A stretch of DNA of 11,318 bases, taken from NCBI GenBank assembly GCA_023262065.1, contig JALRDW010000051.1, positions 1 to 11,318 of the forward strand, given 5' to 3'. The translations under genes were made by a program, and so were the position numbers. The stretch comes from Acidimicrobiia bacterium. GTDB taxonomy: Bacteria > Actinomycetota > Acidimicrobiia > IMCC26256. Positions 5,648-11,318 of the stretch are shown one piece after another (the stretch's first letter is position 1; every line of letters begins with the position of its first letter). Under the pieces are notes generated by a model, which searched no databases, was not told the origin of the DNA, and saw only the letters and a program-made list of their open reading frames with translations.

Positions 5648-6469
5648 TCACCAACCCCGGAAGTCGGGGTCCCGCCGCTCGAGCATCGCCGCGGTGCGCT
5701 CCTGGCCGTCGGCCGTGCCGAGGTTGAGTTCCACGTAGACGCCCTCCTGTTCCAGCACGACGGCGCGCGGGTTGTCGACCGCCGAGTGGAGGAGGTGCTT
5801 CGCCCAGCCGAGCACCTTCGTCGGCTTCGCCGCGAGCCGGGCCGCGAGGGCCTCGACCTCCGCCCCGAGGTCGGCGGCCGGTACGACGCGGTTCACGATG
5901 CCGAACTCGCGGGCCTGCTCGGCCGACAGGGTGTCGCCGAGGAGCACGATCTCCTTGGCGCGGTGCATGCCGACGATGTGGGGGAGCAGGTAGGCGAAGC
6001 CGCCGTCGGGCAGCAGGGCCTTGGACGCGAACACGTCGACGAAGCGTGCGGTGTCGGCGGCGACGACGAGGTCGCACGCCAGCGCCAGCATCGCCCCGCC
6101 GCCGGCGGCCGTGCCGTTGAGTGCAGCGATGACCGGCTTCTGGCAGTCCTGGATCGAGGTCATGAGCGTCTGGAACCCCGCCCGCATCATCTCGACCGCC
6201 TGACCGACGACGAAGTCCGGCGCGCCCTCGGGGCGCTCCGGCGCGGGCGGGCGGACCCGCAGGTCGGCCCCGGTGCAGAAGTGACGATCCCCGGCGCCGG
6301 TGAGCACGACGCACCGCACCGCGAGGTCGGTGTGGGCCCGCCGGAACTGCTCGATGAGTCCGTCGCGCACCGTGTACGGGATGGCGTTCGACGCGTCGGG
6401 TCGGTTGATCGTCAGCGTGAGGACGCCGTCCCGGAGTTCGGTGAGCAGTTCGCGGTCGGTGTCGGGCAT
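5648..6469 (-). CDS. Crotonase, enoyl-CoA isomerase-like (PaaG-type Asp)
   Basis: The 273-residue crotonase shows LTGAGDRHFCTGADL (56-70) and PVIAALNGTAAGGG (112-125), which build the CoA pocket and oxyanion hole. The positions of the hydratase glutamates are Met127 and Phe147, so classical hydration is unlikely. Instead, LLPDGGFAYLLP (152-163) carries Asp155 at the place where PaaG-type and other enoyl-CoA isomerases keep a catalytic Asp (LxPDxGG). Double-bond or ring isomerisation of an acyl-CoA is the best guess. The start is ATG at 6469, with GGAGG 4 bases upstream. A TATGCT box at 6502-6507 gives a leader of about 26 nt. The gene diverges from the ferredoxin gene, and convergent hairpin 5551-5600 closes it. 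It differs clearly from the crotonase at 3576-4409, so the two are not a recent duplication. Confidence 0.88.
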   Translation of the reverse strand: MPDTDRELLTELRDGVLTLTINRPDASNAIPYTVRDGLIEQFRRAHTDLAVRCVVLTGAGDRHFCTGADLRVRPPAPERPEGAPDFVVGQAVEMMRAGFQTLMTSIQDCQKPVIAALNGTAAGGGAMLALACDLVVAADTARFVDVFASKALLPDGGFAYLLPHIVGMHRAKEIVLLGDTLSAEQAREFGIVNRVVPAADLGAEVEALAARLAAKPTKVLGWAKHLLHSAVDNPRAVVLEQEGVYVELNLGTADGQERTAAMLERRDPDFRGW

Positions 6470-6501
6470 GGGTCCTCCGGTGCGGCCGATCGGGCGGGCC
6501 G

Positions 6502-6507
6502 AGCATA
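6502..6507 (-). promoter_or_regulatory. Putative -10 box TATGCT for the second crotonase gene
   Basis: TATGCT preceded by CG on the minus strand lies 32 bases before the ATG at 6469 in the 164-base divergent gap. The predicted leader contains the GGAGG site. No clear -35 is visible. Confidence 0.5.
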
Positions 6508-6548
6508 CGGGGCGCGCCGGAGCGCAGGATCCCGAGCGGCCGACCCGG

Positions 6549-6554
6549 TACCGT
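6549..6554 (+). promoter_or_regulatory. Putative -10 box TACCGT for the ferredoxin operon
   Basis: TACCGT preceded by GG lies 79 bases before the GTG of the ferredoxin gene. The leader of about 73 nt holds a short CCGCCG/CGGCGG hairpin (6594-6607) and then AGGAGG (6619-6624). The longer in-frame extension from 6553 overlaps this box and is not needed. Confidence 0.4.
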
Positions 6555-6633
6555 GCGGACGAGCGCCGGCATGCGGCGACGGGCGAACGGGTGCCGCCGT
6601 CCGGCGGGGCCCACGACGAGGAGGTACGGCGAC

Positions 6634-6825
6634 GTGAGGATCAGCGTGAACTTCGACCTCTGCAAGTCCAACGCGGTGTGCATGGACGCGGCCCCGACCG
6701 TGTTCGAGGTTCGGGACGACGGGTACCTGTACGTGCTCCAGGAGGAGCCGGGCGAGGAGCTGCGGGCCGAGGTCGAGGCGGCGGCCGCGACCTGTCCGAC
6801 CCAGGCGATCACCGTCGAGGGCTGA
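6634..6825 (+). CDS. [3Fe-4S] ferredoxin, P450-partner type
   Basis: The 63-residue product has C10-x5-C16 near the N-terminus and C54 followed by Pro, the three-cysteine pattern of [3Fe-4S] ferredoxins. The place where a [4Fe-4S] protein would have an extra Cys is occupied by Asn13. The pattern VF-x5-DG and the CPTQAI end match the small soluble ferredoxins that pass electrons to actinobacterial cytochromes P450. I chose GTG at 6634 because AGGAGG lies 9 bases upstream and the protein then has the family's normal length. The upstream in-frame extension is Arg-rich and unlike the family. The reductase gene follows 6 bases later, so the two are an operon. No P450 is within the window, so the final electron acceptor is unknown. 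Confidence 0.9.
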   Translation: MRISVNFDLCKSNAVCMDAAPTVFEVRDDGYLYVLQEEPGEELRAEVEAAAATCPTQAITVEG

Positions 6826-6831
6826 GCGACC

Positions 6832-8025
6832 GTGGACTCGATCGCGGTCGTCGGCGCCTCCCTCGCGGGTCTGCGCGCCGTCGAGACGCTCCGACGGCTC
6901 GGCTTCGCCGGTCGGCTCACGCTCATCGGGGCCGAGGCGCACCTGCCCTACGACCGGCCGCCGCTCTCGAAGGAGCTGCTGTCGGGGGAGTGGGACCGCG
7001 ACCGGGTCGTGCTGCGGAGAGCGCCCTACGACGAACTCGACCTCGAACTGCTCCTCGGGTTCCGGGCCACGGCGCTCGACGTGGCGACGCGCACGGTCAC
7101 GCTCCACGACGGGCGCACCGTTGCGGCCGACGGCATCGTGCTCGCCACGGGCGCGGCGCCGCGCACCCTCCCCGGTCTGCCGACGCTCGACGGCATCGTG
7201 ACCCTGCGGACCCTCGACGACTGCATGGTGCTGCGGGGTGCGATGGAGCGCGGGGCACGGATCTGCGTCATCGGCGCGGGGTTCATCGGGGCGGAGGTGG
7301 CTGCGACCGCCCGGTCCCGCGGCCTCGACGTCACGGTGCTCGAGGCCCTCGACGCGCCGATGGTCCGCGGGGTGGGGACGCGCATCGGCGCCTCGTTCGC
7401 CGCGCTGCACCGGGCCAACGGCGTCGACCTCCGCACCGGCGTCCGCGTCGAGGCGGTCGAGGGGGACGGGCGGGTCGAACGGGTGCGGCTCGCCGGCGGC
7501 GACGTCGTGGCCTGCGACGTGCTGCTCGTCGCGGTCGGCGCCGCACCGAGCACCGGTTGGCTCGAGGGCTCCGGACTCACGCTCGACGACGGCGTCGTGT
7601 GCGACGAGACCCTGCTCGCCGCCCCGGGCGTCGTCGCCGCAGGTGACATCGCGCGGTGGCCGAACCCGACCTTCGGCGGGGAGTCGATGCGCATCGAGCA
7701 CTGGACCAACGCCGCGGAGCAGGGGATGCATGCAGCGACCCGGCTGCTCGCCGAGGATGGCGCGGCTCCGGCGTTCGCCACCGTGCCGTTCGTCTGGTCC
7801 GACCAGTTCGGCGTGAAGATCCAGAGTGCCGGCCGGTTCTCGGCCGCCGACCGGATGGAGGTCGTGCACGGCTCGATCGATGAGCACCGGTTCGTGGCGA
7901 TCTTCGAACGGCACGGGCGCGTCTCGGGGGTGCTCGGATGCTCCGAGCCGCGCCGGGTCATGCAGTACCGGCGGCTCATCGGGGCCGGGACCCCGTTCGC
8001 CGAGGCGCTCACCGCGGTCGAGTAG
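6832..8025 (+). CDS. NAD(P)H-ferredoxin reductase, FAD-dependent (putidaredoxin reductase type)
   Basis: The 397-residue flavoprotein takes electrons from NAD(P)H via FAD to a ferredoxin, most likely the one encoded just upstream. Motifs in order are the FAD dinucleotide fold GASLAG (8-13), YDRPPLSKELL (40-50) typical of the oxygenase-coupled reductase family, ATG (105-107), the NAD fold GAGFIG (148-153), and the second FAD motif with AAGDIARW (269-276) followed by RIEHW (287-291). Glu171 at the end of the second NAD-fold strand suggests preference for NADH over NADPH. The C-terminal domain (from about 310) is intact. The start is GTG, 6 bases after the ferredoxin stop, indicating co-transcription and probably coupled translation. 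The next gene has its own promoter 49 bases downstream. Confidence 0.93.
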   Translation: MDSIAVVGASLAGLRAVETLRRLGFAGRLTLIGAEAHLPYDRPPLSKELLSGEWDRDRVVLRRAPYDELDLELLLGFRATALDVATRTVTLHDGRTVAADGIVLATGAAPRTLPGLPTLDGIVTLRTLDDCMVLRGAMERGARICVIGAGFIGAEVAATARSRGLDVTVLEALDAPMVRGVGTRIGASFAALHRANGVDLRTGVRVEAVEGDGRVERVRLAGGDVVACDVLLVAVGAAPSTGWLEGSGLTLDDGVVCDETLLAAPGVVAAGDIARWPNPTFGGESMRIEHWTNAAEQGMHAATRLLAEDGAAPAFATVPFVWSDQFGVKIQSAGRFSAADRMEVVHGSIDEHRFVAIFERHGRVSGVLGCSEPRRVMQYRRLIGAGTPFAEALTAVE

Positions 8026-8062
8026 GGCGTGCGGGTCGCGCGGTCGGCGGGCCCGACGCCCG

Positions 8063-8068
8063 TACGAT
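8063..8068 (+). promoter_or_regulatory. -10 box TACGAT of a leaderless promoter for pimB'
   Basis: CGTACGAT ends exactly 6 bases before the GTG at 8075, so transcription would begin at the start codon. No Shine-Dalgarno sequence is present. The same arrangement recurs at 9251. Confidence 0.6.
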
Positions 8069-8074
8069 GCCGCC

Positions 8075-9229
8075 GTGCCGTCCCTGCTCGTCACCAACGA
8101 CTTCCCGCCGAAGGTCGGGGGCATCCAGTCGTACCTGCACGAACTCTGGCGTCGCCTGCCGCCGGAGGACACGACGGTGCTCACGACGCCGTACGCGGGT
8201 GCGGCGGACTTCGACGCGGAGCAGGCGTTCCGGGTCGAGCGGGTGAGCGAGCGGGTGATGCTGCCGACCGGGTCGCTCGCGGCTCGGATCGACGCGCTCG
8301 CCCGGGAGGTCGACGCCGGGGTGATCCTGCTCGATCCGGCCCTCCCACTCGGTCGCCTCGGTCGCCGACTCGAGGCCGCCCCCCACATCGTCGTCGCCCA
8401 CGGCGCCGAGATCACGGTGCCCGGTCGTCTGCCCGGCTCGCACCGGGTGCTCGGGCAGGTGCTGCGCGGGGCCGACGCGGTGATCGCGGCCGGGGAGTAC
8501 CCGGCACGCGAGTGCACGCACGCGGCGGGCCGTGTCCTCCAGGGCATCGTGGTGCCGCCCGGTGTGGACGTGGATCGATTCCGACCCGTCGCCGACGACG
8601 CCGAACGGGCGGGGACCCGCACCGCCCTCGGACTCGATCCGGACCGTCCGTTGGTCGTCGGTGTGAGCCGCCTCGTGCCGCGCAAGGGCTTCGACGTGCT
8701 CATCGACGCGATCGCAGGTGTCGATCCCTCGGTCGTGCTCGCGATCGCAGGGGCCGGCCGTGATGCCGAGCGCCTGCGCCGGATCGCCGAGCGGCACGAC
8801 CTCCTGCGCTCGGGTCGGGTGCGGTTCCTCGGGCGCATCCCGTTCGAGGAGCTCGTCGCGCTCCACCGCGTCGGGGATGTGTTCGCGGCACCCTGCCGCG
8901 ACCGCTGGGGCGGGCTCGAGGCCGAGGGCTTCGGCATCGTGTTCCTCGAGGCGGCGGCGAGCGGCGTGCCCGCCATCGCCGGACGCAGCGGAGGCAGTCA
9001 CGAGGCCGTGCGCGACGGCGAGACGGGGTACGTGGTCGAGCCCCGCGACGTGGCCGCGCTGCGGGAGCGCATCACGGCGTTGCTCGCCGACGATGCGGGG
9101 CGGCGGGCCATGGGCGCAGCGGCGCGGACCTGGGCGGTCGCGGAGTGCTCCTACGACGTCCGGGTGGCGCCCCTGGCCCGACTCGTCGCCGGCGATCCTT
9201 CCGACCTGGTGCCGCTGCCCGGCGCCTGA
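8075..9229 (+). CDS. pimB': GT4 glycosyltransferase, PimB'-like phosphatidylinositol mannoside mannosyltransferase
   Basis: PimB' uses GDP-mannose to add the second mannose to phosphatidylinositol monomannoside at the cytoplasmic face of the membrane, an early step toward PIMs and lipomannan. The 384-residue protein has the two Rossmann halves of GT-B enzymes. LLVTNDFPPKVGGIQSY (4-20) is nearly the same as the N-terminus of M. tuberculosis PimB' as I remember it. Further motifs are His109 in VAHGAE, PPGVDVDRF (161-169), SRLVPRKG with R199/K204 for the donor phosphates, APCRDR (272-277), and the E284-x7-E292 motif of GT4 retaining enzymes. The GTG start is supported by the -10 box 6 bases before it and by the family N-terminus. 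The neighbours downstream (SRPBCC, ROK kinase) also fit the actinobacterial PimB' region. A related mannosyltransferase specificity cannot be excluded. Confidence 0.85.
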   Translation: MPSLLVTNDFPPKVGGIQSYLHELWRRLPPEDTTVLTTPYAGAADFDAEQAFRVERVSERVMLPTGSLAARIDALAREVDAGVILLDPALPLGRLGRRLEAAPHIVVAHGAEITVPGRLPGSHRVLGQVLRGADAVIAAGEYPARECTHAAGRVLQGIVVPPGVDVDRFRPVADDAERAGTRTALGLDPDRPLVVGVSRLVPRKGFDVLIDAIAGVDPSVVLAIAGAGRDAERLRRIAERHDLLRSGRVRFLGRIPFEELVALHRVGDVFAAPCRDRWGGLEAEGFGIVFLEAAASGVPAIAGRSGGSHEAVRDGETGYVVEPRDVAALRERITALLADDAGRRAMGAAARTWAVAECSYDVRVAPLARLVAGDPSDLVPLPGA

Positions 9230-9250
9230 GGGATCGGGCCGCGGGGCGCG

Positions 9251-9256
9251 TACGCT
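9251..9256 (+). promoter_or_regulatory. -10 box TACGCT of a leaderless promoter
   Basis: CGTACGCT ends 6 bases before the GTG at 9263 in the 33-base gap after pimB'. The spacing is identical to that at 8063. There is no ribosome binding site. Confidence 0.6.
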
Positions 9257-9262
9257 GGCTCC

Positions 9263-9781
9263 GTGTCCGCCTCGCCCCCGTCGCCGATCGACCGCACGGC
9301 CGAGGGTCGGGCGATCGTCCTCGTCTCGTGGTGGTCCGACGTCGCGCTGGCCCTCGCCGTGCTCCCACCCGTGGTCGGTGTCGATGCGTTCGACGGGGTG
9401 TCGGTCGGCGCGTCGATGGTCTCGTTCCTCGTCGCGATGGTCGTGTGGGTGTGGGCGCTGGTGCTGGCCGGGGCACGGACGACCCGGGGCGACGACGTGC
9501 AGATCGCGAGCCTCTTCCTCGTGCAGGGTGCGGTGGAGGGCACGCCGCGTCGTTCGCTCTACCTCTCGTTCGCCTGCTGCATGGTCATCACGACGATCGC
9601 CGCCGCGTCGGACCCGTTCGTCGTCCTCGCCCCCATGCTCCCCCTGGGGTTCGTGGGGCTCTGGGGGGCCCGCCACGGTGTGTACCCTGCACGGCGGGAC
9701 GCCACCCCGACCCGGCGACCCGCACCGCCGGGCCGCGCCGGACCCGCTGCCGGCGCCCCCGAACCGGATGAGGAAGGCTGA
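9263..9781 (+). CDS. Hypothetical four-helix membrane protein
   Basis: I do not recognise the family. The 172-residue product has four probable membrane helices at about 18-40, 48-71, 98-116 and 119-137. Helix two is rich in Val/Trp. A Pro/Ala/Arg-rich, probably disordered tail runs from 138 to 172. The loop between helices two and three (72-97) contains GDDVQIASLFLVQGA and RR, suggesting a cytoplasmic amphipathic segment. The GTG start is chosen from the leaderless promoter geometry and because it gives a short N-terminal segment before the first helix. The stop lies 1 base before the SRPBCC start codon, so translation is probably coupled. It may form an operon with envelope lipid and SRPBCC genes, but no function can be assigned. 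Confidence 0.75.
   Translation: MSASPPSPIDRTAEGRAIVLVSWWSDVALALAVLPPVVGVDAFDGVSVGASMVSFLVAMVVWVWALVLAGARTTRGDDVQIASLFLVQGAVEGTPRRSLYLSFACCMVITTIAAASDPFVVLAPMLPLGFVGLWGARHGVYPARRDATPTRRPAPPGRAGPAAGAPEPDEEG
9683..9688 (+). promoter_or_regulatory. Possible internal -10 box TACCCT before the SRPBCC gene
   Basis: GTACCCT lies inside the 3' part of the membrane-protein gene, 95 bases before the SRPBCC start. It matches the box seen before other genes in the window, but it is within coding DNA and may be chance. Confidence 0.25.
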
Positions 9782-9782
9782 C

Positions 9783-10220
9783 GTGTCCGAGACCGTGCAC
9801 GAACGGATCCGCATCGATGCCGCCCGTGATGCCTGCATCGCGGTCGTGCTCGACTTCGAGGCGTACCCGGCCTGGGCCCGCGACCTCAAGGCGGTCACCG
9901 TGGTCGAGCGCGACGCCGAGGGTCGCGCCGCGAAGGTCGAGTTCCGGGCCGCCGGCATGGGCAAGTCGTTCACCTACGTGCTCGCGTACGACTACTCGGC
10001 CATGCCGGAGCGCCTGTCGTGGGTCCTCGACCACGGCGACTCGCTGCGGGCGCTCGACGGCACCTACCGGTTCGAGCCCGACGGTGAGGCCACCCGGGTG
10101 CACTACGACCTCACCGTCGACGTCACCATCCCGCTCCCCGGCCTCATCAAGCGCCGCGCCGCCGGGATGATCACGGGCACGGCCCTGCGCGACCTCAAGA
10201 AGGCCGTCGAGCGCGCCTGA
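9783..10220 (+). CDS. SRPBCC (START-like) family protein
   Basis: The 145-residue protein fits the helix-grip SRPBCC/polyketide cyclase-dehydrase fold: an N-terminal strand (VHERIRIDA), a helix with CIAVVLDFEAYPAWA (18-32), alternating strands with WVLDHGDSLRALDGTYRF (80-97) and HYDLTVDVTIPLPG (107-120), and the long C-terminal helix. Such proteins bind lipids or hydrophobic ligands in a cavity, and no catalytic residue can be named. The GTG start is set by AGGAAGG 5 bases upstream and lies 1 base after the stop of the membrane-protein gene. From memory, a protein of this family (Rv2185c in M. tuberculosis) lies near pimB', and a similar one near the glucokinase gene in Streptomyces. A lipid-related role in that neighbourhood is inference. 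Confidence 0.88.
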   Translation: MSETVHERIRIDAARDACIAVVLDFEAYPAWARDLKAVTVVERDAEGRAAKVEFRAAGMGKSFTYVLAYDYSAMPERLSWVLDHGDSLRALDGTYRFEPDGEATRVHYDLTVDVTIPLPGLIKRRAAGMITGTALRDLKKAVERA

Positions 10221-10225
10221 CCCCG

Positions 10226-10249
10226 CCGGTGTCCACACGTGGACGCCGG
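10226..10249 (+). terminator. Hairpin after the SRPBCC gene, possible terminator
   Basis: CCGGTGTCCAC pairs with GTGGACGCCGG (11 pairs including one T-G) across a two-base centre, 5 bases after the SRPBCC stop and 15 bases before the next -10 box. There is no T-run. Its location between two units favours a terminator, possibly partial. Confidence 0.5.
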
Positions 10250-10263
10250 TCCGGTCCGCCCCG

Positions 10264-10269
10264 TACGCT
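10264..10269 (+). promoter_or_regulatory. Putative -10 box TACGCT for the acidic protein/ROK kinase unit
   Basis: CGTACGCT, identical to the box at 9251, lies 46 bases before the ATG at 10310. The leader of about 35-40 nt includes GAGGGAGGGAG. It excludes the in-frame upstream start at 10229. Confidence 0.5.
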
Positions 10270-10309
10270 CCGATCGTTCGGGATCACCGGTCCGAGGGAG
10301 GGAGTGGGT

Positions 10310-10753
10310 ATGCGCGATCCGGGCACGCCGCGACGCAACCCCCTCTTCGACCACACCTTCGACGAGGCCGACGACGGCGCCGTACCGTTCGTCGGAGCCC
10401 CGGAGGACCGCGCCGAGCCCCGGCTGCGAGCCCTCGACGATCCGGGCGCGTGGAGCGACGACTTCGACTGGGGTGACGACCCGTTCGGCGACCCGTACGC
10501 CGAGCGGGACGCCGAGTTCGGCACCGACGACCCGTTCGCCCGCCGTACCGAGGCCCCGACCGATCCGCTCGGCGGACTCACCGGCATCGTGGCGGCGCTC
10601 ACCGAGGCCCAACCCGACGCGGTCGAGCACCTCGTGACCGCGGCTCACGAGGTCGTGCTCGCCGTCAAGACGGTGGTCGACGCGACCGAGGCGGCCCTCG
10701 CCCAACAGCGCGCCGACCTCGCCGCCCAACGCGAGGCCCGCGAGCAGGCGTGA
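10310..10753 (+). CDS. Acidic hypothetical protein, possibly DUF5304-like
   Basis: The 147-residue protein has a low-complexity acidic N-terminal half (to about 85) with repeated DDPF motifs (WGDDPFGDPY and TDDPFA) and no predicted structure, then a helical half. Residues 87-125 form an Ala/Val helix pair around EAQPDAVEHLVTAAHEVVLA. From 126 an Ala/Gln/Arg-rich helix runs to the end and could be a short coiled coil. The pattern PDAVEHL followed by a hydrophobic helix recalls DUF5304 proteins encoded beside glucokinase in Streptomyces. I cannot confirm this relation. The ATG is chosen for its purine-rich upstream site (GGAG, 5 bases away) and because the extended ORF would start before the promoter. 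The stop lies 10 bases before the ROK kinase, so the two are co-transcribed. Confidence 0.75.
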   Translation: MRDPGTPRRNPLFDHTFDEADDGAVPFVGAPEDRAEPRLRALDDPGAWSDDFDWGDDPFGDPYAERDAEFGTDDPFARRTEAPTDPLGGLTGIVAALTEAQPDAVEHLVTAAHEVVLAVKTVVDATEAALAQQRADLAAQREAREQA

Positions 10754-10763
10754 CGGGTCCGGG

Positions 10764-11318
10764 ATGACCACCTCCGTCGGGATCGATCTCGGAGGGACGA
10801 ACCTGCGCACCGCGGTCGTCGATGGAGCCGGTGAGATCCTCGTCGAGGACCGCCGCCCGGCGCCGACCGGTTGGGAGGCCCTGCGCGCCGCGATGGTCGA
10901 CGCGATCGGCGCGGTGCGGACGGAGTGCCCGGACGTGGCCGCCGTGGGCGTCGGCGCGGCGGGCATGGTCGGCCGTGACGGGGTCGTGCGGTACTCGCCG
11001 AACGTGCACGCGTTCTCGGACACGCCGGTGCGCCGGGACCTCGAGGCCGCGACCGGTCTGCCCGTGGTCGTCGACAACGACGCGAACGTCGCCGCGTACG
11101 CCGAGGTGCGGGTCGGTGCTGCGCGCGGCTGCGACCACGCGCTCGTCATCACCCTCGGCACGGGCATCGGGGGCGGGATCGTCGTCGATGGGAAGGTCCT
11201 GCGCGGTGCGAACGGGTTCGCCGCCGAGGTCGGGCACTTCCAGATCGATCCGCACGGCGCGCGGTGTGCGTGCGGGGAACCCGGGCACTGGGAGGCCCTC
11301 GCCTCCGGCAACGCGCTC
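10764..11318 (+). CDS. ROK-family sugar kinase, probable glucokinase, partial (3' end off window)
   Basis: The first 185 residues carry the actin-like ATPase signatures: the phosphate-1 motif DLGGTNLR (8-15), VDNDANVAAYAE with the catalytic-base Asp106 (103-114), and LGTGIGGGIV (131-140). The ROK zinc region begins with His158 in EVGHFQ and continues with C168-x-C170-G-x-x-G-H175. Most members have Cys where His175 stands, so zinc would be held by two His and two Cys, or lost. The kinase phosphorylates a sugar, most often glucose, in the cytoplasm. Position next to an SRPBCC gene resembles the glkA region of Streptomyces, which favours glucokinase. The ATG follows a weak GGG-rich site after a 10-base gap, suggesting coupling to the upstream gene. 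Confidence 0.88.
   Translation, partial: MTTSVGIDLGGTNLRTAVVDGAGEILVEDRRPAPTGWEALRAAMVDAIGAVRTECPDVAAVGVGAAGMVGRDGVVRYSPNVHAFSDTPVRRDLEAATGLPVVVDNDANVAAYAEVRVGAARGCDHALVITLGTGIGGGIVVDGKVLRGANGFAAEVGHFQIDPHGARCACGEPGHWEALASGNAL

Noticed and set aside
3576..6469. The two crotonase genes as a recent tandem duplication
   Set aside because: They differ in length, active-site residues and most of the sequence outside shared family motifs, so they are distant paralogues.
8025..8061. Possible hairpin between the reductase gene and pimB'
   Set aside because: Only six outer pairs match and the inner part needs bulges; too weak to call a terminator.
6412..8976. Open minus-strand frame of 854 codons
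   Set aside because: It lies opposite the ferredoxin, reductase and pimB' genes, all with clear motifs; composition is low-complexity and no domain is seen.
8009..9973. Open minus-strand frame of 654 codons
   Set aside because: Shadow of pimB', the membrane-protein gene and the SRPBCC gene, with His/Arg/Asp-biased composition and no motif.

Overview
The window is very GC-rich, with coding frames ending mostly in G or C. It carries genes typical of high-GC Actinobacteria: a PimB'-type phosphatidylinositol mannosyltransferase, a ROK sugar kinase with an SRPBCC neighbour, a [3Fe-4S] ferredoxin with its reductase, and crotonases with a MerR regulator. The gene set plus the many leaderless or short-leader promoters suggest an actinomycete, perhaps class Acidimicrobiia. 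The class is inference; the phylum is fairly secure. I see no tRNA, rRNA, CRISPR array, insertion sequence or phage gene.

Layout. (1) 1-2597, minus strand: RNase D (rnd), then directly coupled (TGA-ATG) a TOD1/MUCI70-like glycosyltransferase, then a ferritin-like protein that runs off the left edge and whose last ~40 codons look foreign to it. (2) 2730-3476, plus: a six-helix membrane protein matching the membrane domain of urate hydroxylase PuuD, without the cytochrome c part. A perfect 13-bp hairpin closes it. (3) 3576-5201, minus: a MerR-family regulator with two MerR-like winged-helix domains in tandem, followed by a crotonase lacking both classical catalytic glutamates. Upstream of the regulator is a dense cluster of palindromes, with a possible small plus-strand gene (5342-5497) beyond it. 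(4) 5648-6469, minus: a second, isomerase-like crotonase. A 15-bp hairpin separates it from the small gene. (5) 6634-8025, plus: ferredoxin and ferredoxin reductase. (6) 8075-11318, plus: pimB', a four-helix membrane protein, an SRPBCC protein, an acidic protein of unknown function and a ROK kinase running off the right edge.

How the parts may work together. Block 6 resembles a neighbourhood I recall from other Actinobacteria, in which PimB', an SRPBCC protein and a glucokinase lie close together; it probably serves envelope glycolipid and sugar metabolism. Blocks 3-5 look catabolic: two crotonases for acyl-CoA intermediates, a regulator, and an electron-transfer pair of the kind that feeds cytochrome P450s. 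No P450 or acyl-CoA dehydrogenase is inside the window, so the substrate is unknown. Almost every transcription unit is preceded by a box of the form (G)TAnnnT. At pimB' and the membrane-protein gene the box lies exactly 6 bases before a GTG codon, as expected for leaderless mRNAs.

The most promising points for follow-up are the duplicated-domain MerR protein with its multi-palindrome operator region, the two crotonases with altered active sites, the stand-alone PuuD-like membrane protein, and the apparent break in coding character near position 120.
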